From an uncultured Pseudanabaenaceae cyanobacterium (GTDB lineage Bacteria; Cyanobacteriota; Cyanobacteriia; PCC-9006; JAAUQQ01): a stretch of 35,031 bases of DNA. The stretch covers positions 1-35,031 of the forward strand of contig CALIGI010000101.1 of the NCBI GenBank assembly GCA_938021205.1. Reading direction: 5' to 3'. The notes under the pieces are model-generated. The model searched no databases and was not told where the DNA came from. It was given only the letters and a program-made list of their open reading frames with translations. The position numbers and the translations under genes were made by a program. Shown here piece by piece: positions 27,164-35,031 of the stretch (position 1 is its first letter; every line of letters starts with the position of its first letter).

Positions 27164-27397
27164 AGGCAATTTCTACGAAAGAGAATACTAATGAGGGTGT
27201 TGACTAATGCTTACTCAGAATCAAAATATACCCCATTCCAATCTCCTCTTGAAAAAGAGGAGGAGCCATTGGCCTGTCTGAATCAAAGAGACTTGGCATA
27301 GCCCTCTAATCTGTTCCTCCCCTGTTTTGAGGAGAGGCTAGATGGGGTGGGCTTACTGCTTGATGAGATGGGGATTCTTTTCTGGAGCTCGCCTTAG
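27161..27397. repeat. MITE-like repeat, copy 1
   Basis: About 237 bp, repeated in the same orientation at 31825-32061. The core at 27241-27382 is about 80% identical to copy 2 by eye, for example GGAGGAGCCATTGGCCTGT and CCCCTGTTTTGAGG. The ends look like imperfect inverted termini: TTTAGGC plus GAAAGAGAAT on the left, GATTCTTTTC plus GCCTTAG on the right. An inner dyad pairs CTCCTCTT with AAGAGGAG. It has no coding capacity. Confidence 0.72.
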
Positions 27398-27584
27398 GCT
27401 TTGATTTGATCGCTGTAGGTCAGTATTATCATTTCATACGCAAATTGTTATACGCATCGAGGTTTTTTGTTTCTATGGCCTCATTTAATTGAGCCGCTGC
27501 AGTATTTTAAAATCCAATTATTGAGTAATCTCGGCAAACACAGATACCTAACAAATTCAATCACTTTATTAGGGAAATCAAACC

Positions 27585-30500
27585 ATGGCTAACGATAAGA
27601 ATTTTTCGATGTCAGACAAGCATTATAAGACTGCAAATAATGCCTCTTGTTGGGATTGCACAGAAAATGCAACTGAGCGACTGGAGGAAATGTTTGTTGA
27701 TCTTATCCAGCGACAGCGGATCGAGCGCGGCCAACGCCCAGCTCGCCGAACCGTCTTTCTGAAGCAGCATGGTGTGGTCTATGGTGTCTTGAAACCATTA
27801 GAAAATCTGCCAGAAGATATGAAAATTGGGACATTCTCCCATGGCACTTTACCTTTATGGGCCAGATTTTCTAGCGATACTCAACCAACATCTCCGGATC
27901 TACAATCCACACTGGGTATTAGTTTTAAGTTGTTTGATATTCCAGGCCCTAAGCTTATTGACGAGAGCAATACAGCCGATTTTATTTTTCAGAATCATGA
28001 TGTTTTCTTCGTTGACAATGCAACAGAATTTTGTGAATTCACCACTGCTGGTGTCGTGGATGGGAATTATCCAGCTTATCTAAAATGCCATCCCAAAACG
28101 GCTCAGATTTTAAATGAGATGATGAAACCGGAGGCAAGCTGTTTGACCGCAGACTATTGGGCACTTTTGCCCTTCGCTTTTGGTCAAGATAGTGAGGGTA
28201 ATGATCGCTACGTTAAATATAAGTTGGAGCCTGTAGACCAACAGGTGGGTGAGCCATTTGATGACAACAATTATTTGGCCTTAGATCTTGCGAACCGATT
28301 ACGACAGGGAGAAGCGATATTTCAGTTTAAGGTGCAATTTCGCACCGATCCTGAAACCATGTCGTTGGATCAAGCAACTGAACGTTGGGATAGTGAATGG
28401 GTACATATTGCAGATCTAATCTTGCCCCAACAAGACATTGAGCAACTAGGCCGAGCTGAGTATGGAGAGAATTTGGCTTTTAACATCTGGAGAACCCCAC
28501 CCGAGCAGGAACCCCAGGGAAGTATTGCCGCTGCCCGTAAGCGGGTTTATCAAGGGAGCGCTGACCAACGGCGTTTGGCAAATGGTATTCCCCTAAATGA
28601 ACCCCAAGCCCCAATGTGCAGCACAGATGGGATATCAGCTCAGTCGAATGACTGCATTGTGAAGGCTGCGATTTACCCTCCCATTGGTGTTTGTCGAGTG
28701 GGCAATAGCCCAGATGAGTTTTATATCGGTCCCGAAGTACCGGATCCGCAACCTCTTGCTCCTGGCTCATACCGAGACTCTCAGGGTCGGCTGAAACGAG
28801 AAGCCGCGCGCTTTCGAATCTATGGTTTAAATGGGTTAGGCCAACCGGTTAAAGAGCTGACTGCTGATGATGCAGAGATTACTTGGAAAATTACGCTGGC
28901 TAATCAAAAAGCATCTTGGTATCAGTTTCAGCTTGCCCTTGATGTTCCAGAAGCAGCTGATGCTCCACCTTCATTATTACGAAACTCGACAGTCTCAGAA
29001 CGTTCGGATTTAACCATTGAACCAAATCCTCGGCATATCTCAGGTAAGCATAAATCTGGAAAACAATATGCTTTTGACGATGGCGAGTTCATGGGGAAAA
29101 AAGTGTATTTAGGGGAGTTACAAACCGATGAAGCAGGTCGCCTGATTGTACTTGGAGGTCATGGCCATGCAGCTTCTGCTCATGGCGGTAAAGCAGTAAC
29201 CTTCGCAAATAATACGGGTTGGCATGATGATGTCTCTGATGGGCCAGTTATCGCCAAAGTAGTCTATGAGGGAGTTGAACTTAAAGTTTCCCCTGCATGG
29301 GTTGTATGTGCCCCTCCCAACTATGGGCCACAACAGAAGTCAGTGCGAACCATGTGGGATTTGATGTATGACGTGGCTGTGCAGGATGGCAAGCTCGAAC
29401 AACCGAAACGTCCTTCATTTCAGAAGACTATCCGTCCCATTTTTGAGCGAATGACTCAATTACAGTGGGTGAATCAAGGCTTCTATGGCGGACATGGTTT
29501 TAATAGCCCCTTCGACTTCTCAACGCAGGAATGGTTAGAGCGATTAAATGATCCGTCACCCGCCAATTTGGAACTGCGTCGTGTCTTGAACAATCATTTT
29601 CGACATTTTACAGTGGATGCCTGGTCACCCGCTCCATGGCCCTGGGTTTATGGCGATGCTATGAGTATTCCAGCGGCTAAAACCCCTCGTCAGCATGCTG
29701 AACTTTCACAGATGCAACTTTGGGCACTGGAGCAATGGGTTATTGGTAATTTTGATGCTGATTATGATCCGGATTATGAGCCTGAGAGAAAAATCGAGGA
29801 TTTCCCGATCGCTCAACAGCCTGATATGTTGACGAAAGCAGCCATGGACTTCTGTTTAGCGGATGCCTTTCATCCAGGATGCGAAATGACTTGGCCCATG
29901 CGGCAGGCAGGTCTGTATATGAGTGCTTTTCGCCTCAAGCATCGCAAGCATAACAATCCAGAAGTGGCCTATGGTGCTCAACTCACGAGTGATGTCTGGA
30001 CATTACCAGATGGGCCGATTAATGGTGGGCAAAGCCCCGGTTCAATCACACGTTGGATGGCAGTGCCTTGGCAGACTGATACTGCATCTTGTCGCTCAGG
30101 TTATGATAAAGCCTATGATCCGTATCTCCCTACATTCTGGCCTGCACGAGTACCAAACCAAGTGATGAGTCAGAAAGCGTATGAGATTGTGATGAACCAG
30201 GAGTTGCCGTTGAGTGAGCGGCTTCAAGCTTTCTCAAACCGAGCCAACTGGCTAGAGCCATTGGGCCTTGATAAAAGCTATACCCATCAAATAAATCACA
30301 TGATTCATCACTTTGATCAGCTAGGAGTCGTTGAAGTGAAGCCTGGTTTGCCGGACGATCCAAGCTTTCCGAATGTAATGCAAGTGTCTGATCAAGTGGA
30401 GCTAAAATCTTGGAAAGCGGTCAATATTGAAGCGATGGAAGAATCGGATCAAGATCTAAATATTAGTCAAGTGGTACAGCGCCTGACTGTGAAAGCTGTA

Positions 30501-30605
30501 GATCTCTCCGATGAGGAGCTAATAGATCAAGAGCCAAGTGATTTGACCCGGATCGAGAAGGTGAATCGATTCCCTCATGGATTGGCTCCTAATCGTGGGA
30601 GCTGA
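27585..30605 (+). CDS. lodA: Fusion of catalase-like heme domain and LodA/GoxA-type CTQ-dependent oxidase
   Basis: This 1006-aa protein has no signal peptide. Residues 25-340 have the catalase-like fold of the short y4iL/SrpA type: distal His62 (KQHGVVYG), KIGTFSHG and LWARFSS, Asn137 in FQNHDVFFV, LAFNIWRTPP, and a proximal RxxxY at Arg318-Tyr322. Residues 355-1000 are a LodA domain: IYPPIGVCRVGNS at its start, GRLIVLGGHG in the middle, and the cofactor region HPGCEMTW (Cys766) and VPWQTD (Trp829). In LodA the equivalent Cys and Trp cross-link to form cysteine tryptophylquinone, and the enzyme deaminates an amino acid with O2 to give an aldehyde, ammonia and H2O2. Here the peroxide-forming enzyme carries its own heme domain. 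The substrate cannot be read from sequence. lodB follows directly. Confidence 0.9.
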   Translation: MANDKNFSMSDKHYKTANNASCWDCTENATERLEEMFVDLIQRQRIERGQRPARRTVFLKQHGVVYGVLKPLENLPEDMKIGTFSHGTLPLWARFSSDTQPTSPDLQSTLGISFKLFDIPGPKLIDESNTADFIFQNHDVFFVDNATEFCEFTTAGVVDGNYPAYLKCHPKTAQILNEMMKPEASCLTADYWALLPFAFGQDSEGNDRYVKYKLEPVDQQVGEPFDDNNYLALDLANRLRQGEAIFQFKVQFRTDPETMSLDQATERWDSEWVHIADLILPQQDIEQLGRAEYGENLAFNIWRTPPEQEPQGSIAAARKRVYQGSADQRRLANGIPLNEPQAPMCSTDGISAQSNDCIVKAAIYPPIGVCRVGNSPDEFYIGPEVPDPQPLAPGSYRDSQGRLKREAARFRIYGLNGLGQPVKELTADDAEITWKITLANQKASWYQFQLALDVPEAADAPPSLLRNSTVSERSDLTIEPNPRHISGKHKSGKQYAFDDGEFMGKKVYLGELQTDEAGRLIVLGGHGHAASAHGGKAVTFANNTGWHDDVSDGPVIAKVVYEGVELKVSPAWVVCAPPNYGPQQKSVRTMWDLMYDVAVQDGKLEQPKRPSFQKTIRPIFERMTQLQWVNQGFYGGHGFNSPFDFSTQEWLERLNDPSPANLELRRVLNNHFRHFTVDAWSPAPWPWVYGDAMSIPAAKTPRQHAELSQMQLWALEQWVIGNFDADYDPDYEPERKIEDFPIAQQPDMLTKAAMDFCLADAFHPGCEMTWPMRQAGLYMSAFRLKHRKHNNPEVAYGAQLTSDVWTLPDGPINGGQSPGSITRWMAVPWQTDTASCRSGYDKAYDPYLPTFWPARVPNQVMSQKAYEIVMNQELPLSERLQAFSNRANWLEPLGLDKSYTHQINHMIHHFDQLGVVEVKPGLPDDPSFPNVMQVSDQVELKSWKAVNIEAMEESDQDLNISQVVQRLTVKAVDLSDEELIDQEPSDLTRIEKVNRFPHGLAPNRGS

Positions 30606-30643
30606 GCTGTTTTTTAAGTTGAGAAGCTTAGGCAAATGCTGAT

Positions 30644-31708
30644 ATGACCTGGGATGTGGTTGTGGCGGGGGCGGGGCCTGCTGGTTCTGTGGCAGCGCTC
30701 GTCCTCGCCCATGCTGGTCGTCGGGTAATGCTGGTGGACGATGTTTTGTCTACTAAGCCAAAGATTGGTGAATCTTTACCTGGTGCTGCGCGTCCATTAT
30801 TGCAAGATCTCGGGTTGTTGTCCCTTGTGGAGAAGGAACCGCATTTGCCTAGTTATGGCAATGTGTCTGCTTGGGGGACTGAGCAACTCATCGCGACGGA
30901 CTTTATTCGTGATCCCCATGGTATAGGCTGGCATCTAGATCGCGCTAAGTTTGACTTAGATCTACGGCAGAATGCTCAAAAAGCAGGGGCTGTCATGCAG
31001 GCTGCACAGGTGCGATCGCTAACCAGGCAACACAAGAGTTGGTATGTCAAACTAAGCAATGGTAAAACCCATTCCACCCATTGGCTTGTGGATGCCACAG
31101 GTCGTCGTTCTGCTCTGGCGCATAATTTAGGGATTAATCGACAGCGTGATGATTCTCTGGTGGCTTTATGTGGATGGGCTATACCAGCAGACAACGACCT
31201 AGACAGCCGAGCTTTAGTCGAATCGACTCCTGAAGGTTGGTGGTACACTGCTCGGCTCCCGAACAATCTCCGTGTTGTTGTACTCCATGTTGATAGAAAA
31301 CATGCTATTTCAATTCTGAATCAGCCAGAGACTTGGTTGATGATGCTCTCTCGTACCGTGCATGTAAGTCATGTGCTATCTGGGGCAGTTTTTAAGGATA
31401 AACCCTATGGCACAGAAGCCTGTGGAGGACGTTTAGATTGTTTTTCAGGACAAAATTGGCTAGCAGTGGGTGATGCAGCGCTGTCTTTTGATCCATTATC
31501 TTCGCAAGGCATGCTAAATGCTTTATATACAGGAATGAGAGCAGGCCAAACTGTGCATGCTGCTCTGAGTGGAAATGATGAGCTGGTTAGCACTTATGAA
31601 GCCCAGTTAGAAAATATTAGACAAGCTTACCTTCAGCATCATCGTATTTTTTATCAGATGGAGCAGCGTTGGCTTCACAACTCTTTCTGGACTAATCGGC
31701 AGATGTAG
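30644..31708 (+). CDS. lodB: LodB-like FAD-dependent oxidoreductase for CTQ maturation
   Basis: This 354-aa flavoprotein has the dinucleotide-binding motif VVVAGAGPAGSVAALVLAHA at its start, GESLPGAARPLLQDLG (about residues 43-58), and the FAD-contact motif GDAALSFDPLSSQG (about 277-290). It is of the tryptophan-halogenase/geranylgeranyl-reductase-like class. It lies 38 bp after the LodA-type gene on the same strand. In characterised systems LodB hydroxylates the tryptophan of LodA and is required to form the CTQ cofactor. The pairing strongly supports an active quinocofactor oxidase here. It contains one HIP1 site (about 31012). Confidence 0.88.
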   Translation: MTWDVVVAGAGPAGSVAALVLAHAGRRVMLVDDVLSTKPKIGESLPGAARPLLQDLGLLSLVEKEPHLPSYGNVSAWGTEQLIATDFIRDPHGIGWHLDRAKFDLDLRQNAQKAGAVMQAAQVRSLTRQHKSWYVKLSNGKTHSTHWLVDATGRRSALAHNLGINRQRDDSLVALCGWAIPADNDLDSRALVESTPEGWWYTARLPNNLRVVVLHVDRKHAISILNQPETWLMMLSRTVHVSHVLSGAVFKDKPYGTEACGGRLDCFSGQNWLAVGDAALSFDPLSSQGMLNALYTGMRAGQTVHAALSGNDELVSTYEAQLENIRQAYLQHHRIFYQMEQRWLHNSFWTNRQM

Positions 31709-32170
31709 ATCCAGGGCTGATTCAAAGCGTTATTCCAAAGGTGTATAAATGTTCAAGCACTCTAGACGACTATTAATTTATTACCTCAAAGTCAAAGATG
31801 GCGAATAAAAGCCTACTCGGTGGATTTAGGCGGTTGCTGTGAAAGAGAATCCCAATGATGGTTGGAGCTTTCCTTAGCCCGGAATCGAAATTCACCTCTC
31901 CCAACCTCCCCTTGGAAAAGGGGAGGAGCCATTGGCCTGTTTGATGCAGAGGGACTTGGCGCACCTCTCAAATCTGTTCTTCCCCTGTTTTGAGGGGAGG
32001 CTAGGTGGGGTGGGTTTGCCTCTTGATGAGCTGGGAGATTCTTCTCTAGCAATAGCCTCAGCCCTAGTATGGTTCACCGTTTGCTCAAACGGTACCGGGA
32101 ATCGGGTCGCTGTGAGCTTAAAGCTGATGGAGGAGGAAGAGGAGCGAGCGCTAATCTCAACGCAGTTCGA
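31709..32170. other. Convergent intergenic region occupied by repeat copy 2
   Basis: It lies between lodB (plus) and purT (minus). About half is the MITE-like repeat at 31825-32061. No gene is seen. The repeat overlaps the stretch where terminators for both genes would be expected, so its inner dyad may serve that role. Confidence 0.5.
31825..32061. repeat. MITE-like repeat, copy 2
   Basis: Same length and orientation as the copy at 27161, beginning TTTAGGC, with GAAAGAGAAT 16 bases further in, exactly as in copy 1. It carries CCTCCCCTTGGAAAAGGGGAGG as an inner hairpin and a second arm, CCCCTGTTTTGAGGGG. Together with copy 1 it brackets lodA and lodB. I could not identify a target-site duplication. 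Confidence 0.72.
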
Positions 32171-33346
32171 TTATTCCAACTTGATAACCGAGACTTTCGC
32201 TGCTGCTGCATTCGCCTTTTGCCGAGCTGTGGCTTCGCTGGTGCTTCGCGCCAAGGCCACCCCCATACGACGGTAGGGACGAGCATCGGGCTTACCAAAG
32301 AGGCGCAAGTCTACGCCCGGCTCTGCTAATGCGTCAGCAACTCCTTCAAAGCCCACAACCTCCATCTGCTCTGGTGAGAGAATCACGCTACTGGCAGAGG
32401 GACCAAGCTGATCAATCGTGGGAATGGGCAATCCTAAGATGGCCCGCAAGTGCAATTCAAATTCGCTCAGATTCTGGGAAATCATCGTCACCATGCCGGT
32501 GTCATGGGGGCGAGGGGAGAGTTCGGAGAAAATGACCTCGTCCTGGGTAATGAAAAACTCCACCCCAAAGATGCCCGCTCCCCCCAAAGCATCGGTCACA
32601 GTACGGGCGATGTCCTGGGCCTGTTTTTCCTGCTCGGTGCTTAGGTCACAGGGTTGCCAGGATTCCTGGTAGTCGCCCCGTTCCTGACGATGACCGATCG
32701 CCGGACAAAACAGCGTTGGCCCCTCCCACTGGCGAATCGTCATTAGCGTAATCTCCAGCTCAAAGTCGATGAATTCCTCCACAATCACCCGCTGGGTGTC
32801 GCCACGGGAACCTGCGATCGCATATTCCCAGGCTGCTGCCACGTTGTCTGCACTTTTAACAATCGACTGGCCCTTGCCTGAAGAAGACATCACCGGCTTA
32901 ACCACATTAGGGAAGCCAATCTCGTCACTGGCCGCTTTGTATTCCTCCAGGGTGGAAGCGTAGGCATATTTGGCCGTGCGCAGGCCCAGCTCGTTCGCGG
33001 CGAGGTCACGGATGCGATCGCGGTTCATCGTGAAGTCCGTCGCCTTAGCCGTGGGAATCACCGTGATCCCCTGGTTTTCAAATTCTTGGAGCTTCTCCGT
33101 GCGAATGGCTTCCACCTCCGGCACGATGAAATCCGGCTGGTGCTTGGCGACGATGCGCTCCAGGGCCTCCCCATCCAACATGGAAACGACTTCCCAGGCA
33201 TCGGCGACCTGCATGGCTGGGGCATTGGCATAGCGATCCACCGCAATCACTGTCTGCCCCAGACGCTGGGCGGCAATGACCACTTCTTTGCCCAGCTCTC
33301 CAGAGCCGAGCAGCATCAGTTTTTTAGGGAAAGAGGCGGTGGTCAT
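32171..33346 (-). CDS. purT: Formate-dependent phosphoribosylglycinamide formyltransferase (GAR transformylase 2)
   Basis: This 391-aa protein matches the usual length of PurT. It uses formate and ATP to convert glycinamide ribonucleotide to formyl-GAR, the third step of purine synthesis. The N-terminal [21 protein letters not shown] is the nucleotide-binding start of the PurT/PurK ATP-grasp group. [17 protein letters not shown] is the ATP-grasp glycine loop, [27 protein letters not shown] is the metal/ATP site, and the C terminus keeps [16 protein letters not shown]. All look intact. It is cytosolic, downstream of the alpha/beta hydrolase on the same strand (about 105 bp), and probably shares no function with it. 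Confidence 0.95.
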   Translation of the reverse strand: MTTASFPKKLMLLGSGELGKEVVIAAQRLGQTVIAVDRYANAPAMQVADAWEVVSMLDGEALERIVAKHQPDFIVPEVEAIRTEKLQEFENQGITVIPTAKATDFTMNRDRIRDLAANELGLRTAKYAYASTLEEYKAASDEIGFPNVVKPVMSSSGKGQSIVKSADNVAAAWEYAIAGSRGDTQRVIVEEFIDFELEITLMTIRQWEGPTLFCPAIGHRQERGDYQESWQPCDLSTEQEKQAQDIARTVTDALGGAGIFGVEFFITQDEVIFSELSPRPHDTGMVTMISQNLSEFELHLRAILGLPIPTIDQLGPSASSVILSPEQMEVVGFEGVADALAEPGVDLRLFGKPDARPYRRMGVALARSTSEATARQKANAAAAKVSVIKLE

Positions 33347-33451
33347 GGCGTTACAGAAATGGTCAGTAGACTTAGACCCAGGTCAAGGGCCTGGCTTAAG
33401 GCTACCAAACTGCTTTCATACAGTGATCCAGCTTGGCGTAGTTCGTAATCT

Positions 33452-34492
33452 CTAAGGTGCGATTCCTGCGGAAGCCTGCGGAGCGATCGCTCCTTGCAAG
33501 AACTGAAGGATCTCCCGTTGTAGTGTCTCCCCACCAGTGGAAATCATATCGGCATGGTCAGCATCAAGGATGGAGTAAAGCCACTTGGGCTCTTTGGCCA
33601 CAGCGTAGAGCTGCTCGGCATTGGTGAAGGGGATATAGCCATCAATTTCACCATGGGCAATCAAGACTGGAACTTGGACTTGGGCCATGCTGTGGGTTGG
33701 CGCAGCCTTGGCGATGTCAAATTGAGCGATCGCCTCTGCTCGTCGCAGGACGCGATCGCGCCAAAAGTCAGGCAATAGCTCCGTCTGGGTCTCGGCAGTG
33801 GCAGCGAGGTCTGCAAAGGTACCAATCGTGATGAGAGCCGCAATGCGATCGTCCTGGGCAGTCGCTATTGTAGCCACCGCCCCTCCAACGGAAATTCCCA
33901 AGATGGCGTATTGGGAAGGCATTCCTACCGGAAGGGAACGCCTATGTTGCACCTCCAACTCGTCAATCAGGGCAGTTATGTCCTGAGCTTCGTGATAACC
34001 GTAGGTGAAATAAGTCCCCTGGCTTTCACCATGGCCACGAAGATCCATTGCCGCAATGCTCAGGGGAATGCCCTGGGCGACAGCCCCCTCCTGGAGCGCT
34101 AGGGCAAAGTCCAGATAGTCCTGACGATTAGCGCCCAGGCCATGGAGCAGGATCAGGGTTGTGGGAGGCGGGGCCGTGGCGAGGGCTGCCTTAATTGCAG
34201 CTTGGGTTACATCATCACCTTCGCGGGCATTGCCTCGGGGCAGCACCTCCAAAGGGGTCGTAGGGGCAGGGAGCAGCCAGCCTTGGGTTACCGTGCCATC
34301 AGCTGCCGTAATCTTAATTTGCTCGCCCCTGGGGCGAAGCTGTAGGTCAACACTGCGGTTGTGATGACTAAGGAGTGCGTAGGGCAACCAGTGATCGAGC
34401 AATGCCAAGATCCCGAAGAAACAGACCAACAAAATTCCCCCACGGCGGAGAACTTTCCAACGTCGGGGAATTTTGATTGAATTTGACTTCAC
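33452..34492 (-). CDS. Membrane-anchored alpha/beta hydrolase
   Basis: The GTG at 34492 is the only plausible start, giving 346 aa. An N-terminal membrane anchor (about 18-38) is followed by the hydrolase fold. The oxyanion region is LILLHGLGANRQDY (about 113-126), with MDLRGHGESQG next, the nucleophile elbow GISVGG with Ser201, acid Asp284 in HGEIDGYIP and His313 in DADHADM. The catalytic triad is complete, so it should be an active esterase, lipase or peptidase-like enzyme facing the periplasm or lumen. The substrate is unknown. It follows the MarR gene by 94 bp on the same strand. Confidence 0.87.
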   Translation of the reverse strand: MKSNSIKIPRRWKVLRRGGILLVCFFGILALLDHWLPYALLSHHNRSVDLQLRPRGEQIKITAADGTVTQGWLLPAPTTPLEVLPRGNAREGDDVTQAAIKAALATAPPPTTLILLHGLGANRQDYLDFALALQEGAVAQGIPLSIAAMDLRGHGESQGTYFTYGYHEAQDITALIDELEVQHRRSLPVGMPSQYAILGISVGGAVATIATAQDDRIAALITIGTFADLAATAETQTELLPDFWRDRVLRRAEAIAQFDIAKAAPTHSMAQVQVPVLIAHGEIDGYIPFTNAEQLYAVAKEPKWLYSILDADHADMISTGGETLQREILQFLQGAIAPQASAGIAP

Positions 34493-34532
34493 AGGAAGAG
34501 AAAGTAAGGAGCAAAAGTAGTCGAGCTTTGTA

Positions 34533-34568
34533 CAGCGACCTCAGTGATATTCATTACTGGGGTCGCTG
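34533..34568. other. Inverted repeat between marR and the hydrolase gene
   Basis: CAGCGACCTCAGT (34533-34545) and ACTGGGGTCGCTG (34556-34568) form a 13-base dyad with one wobble, in the 94-bp gap. There is no T run on the minus strand. It could be an operator for the MarR-type dimer or a weak terminator. Confidence 0.4.
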
Positions 34569-34586
34569 GGGGGAGAATGCTCTCTA

Positions 34587-35030
34587 CTATTCAGGCTCAC
34601 CCACCACTTTTGTAACCGCAGTGAAGAGATTCTTCATATTGCGCTTGCCGAGGGCTTCCTCAACTTGCTCTTGGGCACTTGCCCAGCCCACAGAGGCTTT
34701 TTTCAGCAACTTTTCGCCAGACTTAGAGATCTTGACTGATTGCAGACGTCCCCCCTCACTGTAAGAACCGTCCAGCCAACTGTTGCGAACCATACGGTCC
34801 AGACCTCGGCTAAGGGTTGACTTCTCAATGCGAAGTTCGACCCCAATGGTTTGGGGCGTAATAATCTCGTACTGCGCCACCAGAGCCAAGATATTGAGCT
34901 GGGCAATGGTGAGGCTATGGGTACGAAGTTCTTCCTCGTAAATGCTGGTTATGACTCGGTTGAGTTGTCGAACTCGTAGAGCAATGCAGCTATCGGTAAT
35001 GTCCTGGGCGAGCTCATCAATGTCAGCCAT
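34587..35030 (-). CDS. MarR-family transcriptional regulator
   Basis: This 147-aa protein is full length for the family; its ATG lies at the window edge, so a longer start cannot be excluded. Helical ends for dimerisation flank a winged helix. The segment LTIAQLNILALVAQYEIITPQTIGVEL holds the first helices, RIEKSTLSRGLDRMVRNSWLD is the recognition helix and following turn, and SEGGRLQSVKISKSGEKLL is the wing. Such dimers usually repress neighbouring genes and release DNA on binding a small ligand or on oxidation. The downstream hydrolase gene, with a dyad just before it, is a candidate target. No conserved redox cysteine is seen. Confidence 0.9.
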   Translation of the reverse strand: MADIDELAQDITDSCIALRVRQLNRVITSIYEEELRTHSLTIAQLNILALVAQYEIITPQTIGVELRIEKSTLSRGLDRMVRNSWLDGSYSEGGRLQSVKISKSGEKLLKKASVGWASAQEQVEEALGKRNMKNLFTAVTKVVGEPE

Positions 35031-35031
35031 G

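Noticed and set aside
27161..32061. lodAB plus flanking repeats as a composite transposon
   Set aside because: The repeats encode no transposase, none lies nearby, and no target-site duplication could be seen. Only a passive flanking relation is supported.

Overview
The window looks like a chromosomal segment of a cyanobacterium. Supporting signs are the 5S rRNA type, many copies of the HIP1 octamer GCGATCGC inside and between genes, and several cyanobacteria-typical proteins: a DUF3122 protein, a DltD/SGNH-like secreted protein, ClpC, a NarL-type two-component pair, and a periplasmic-binding-domain protein with an LLWW membrane anchor. I cannot name the species.

Layout. 1-180: the end of an rRNA operon (5S rRNA and a strong terminator). 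213-2797 (minus): a two-gene operon, TPR-AAA+ ATPase followed by a TPR membrane protein, with an ATGA overlap. 2993-3427 (minus): an FKBP-type prolyl isomerase, divergent from a histidine kinase/response regulator pair (3630-5768). 5925-8825: a degenerate SGNH-like secreted protein and a DUF3122 protein. 9308-11812: a divergent ClpC ATPase. 12312-19342: two tandem paralogues, each with a signal peptide, a PstS-like binding domain, one membrane segment and a low-complexity repeat tail. In the second, the tail runs in frame into a complete acetyl-CoA synthetase. Both genes carry the same promoter block (TTGACT-N17-GATATT followed by RAGCCTGTT). 19733-21694 (minus): a large secreted propeller-like protein. 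22066-22933 (minus): a YeeE/YedE-type sulfur-transport half-gene pair. 23486-24826 (minus): a conserved membrane protein with an internal duplication.

24827-32170 looks like an accessory region. It is AT-richer and almost free of HIP1. It holds a secreted protein with one CxxCH motif, a 1006-aa fusion of a catalase-like heme domain to a LodA/GoxA-type cysteine-tryptophylquinone (CTQ) oxidase, and the matching LodB flavoprotein. Two directly repeated copies of a roughly 237-bp MITE-like element flank lodAB. The window closes on the minus strand with purT, a membrane-anchored alpha/beta hydrolase and a MarR regulator.

The two strongest leads are (1) the binding-domain/membrane/repeat/acetyl-CoA synthetase fusion with its co-regulated paralogue, and (2) the catalase-CTQ-oxidase fusion with LodB between repeated elements. 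In the second, a hydrogen-peroxide-producing enzyme and a peroxide-handling heme fold share one polypeptide. All domain calls come from reading motifs by eye; no database search was run.
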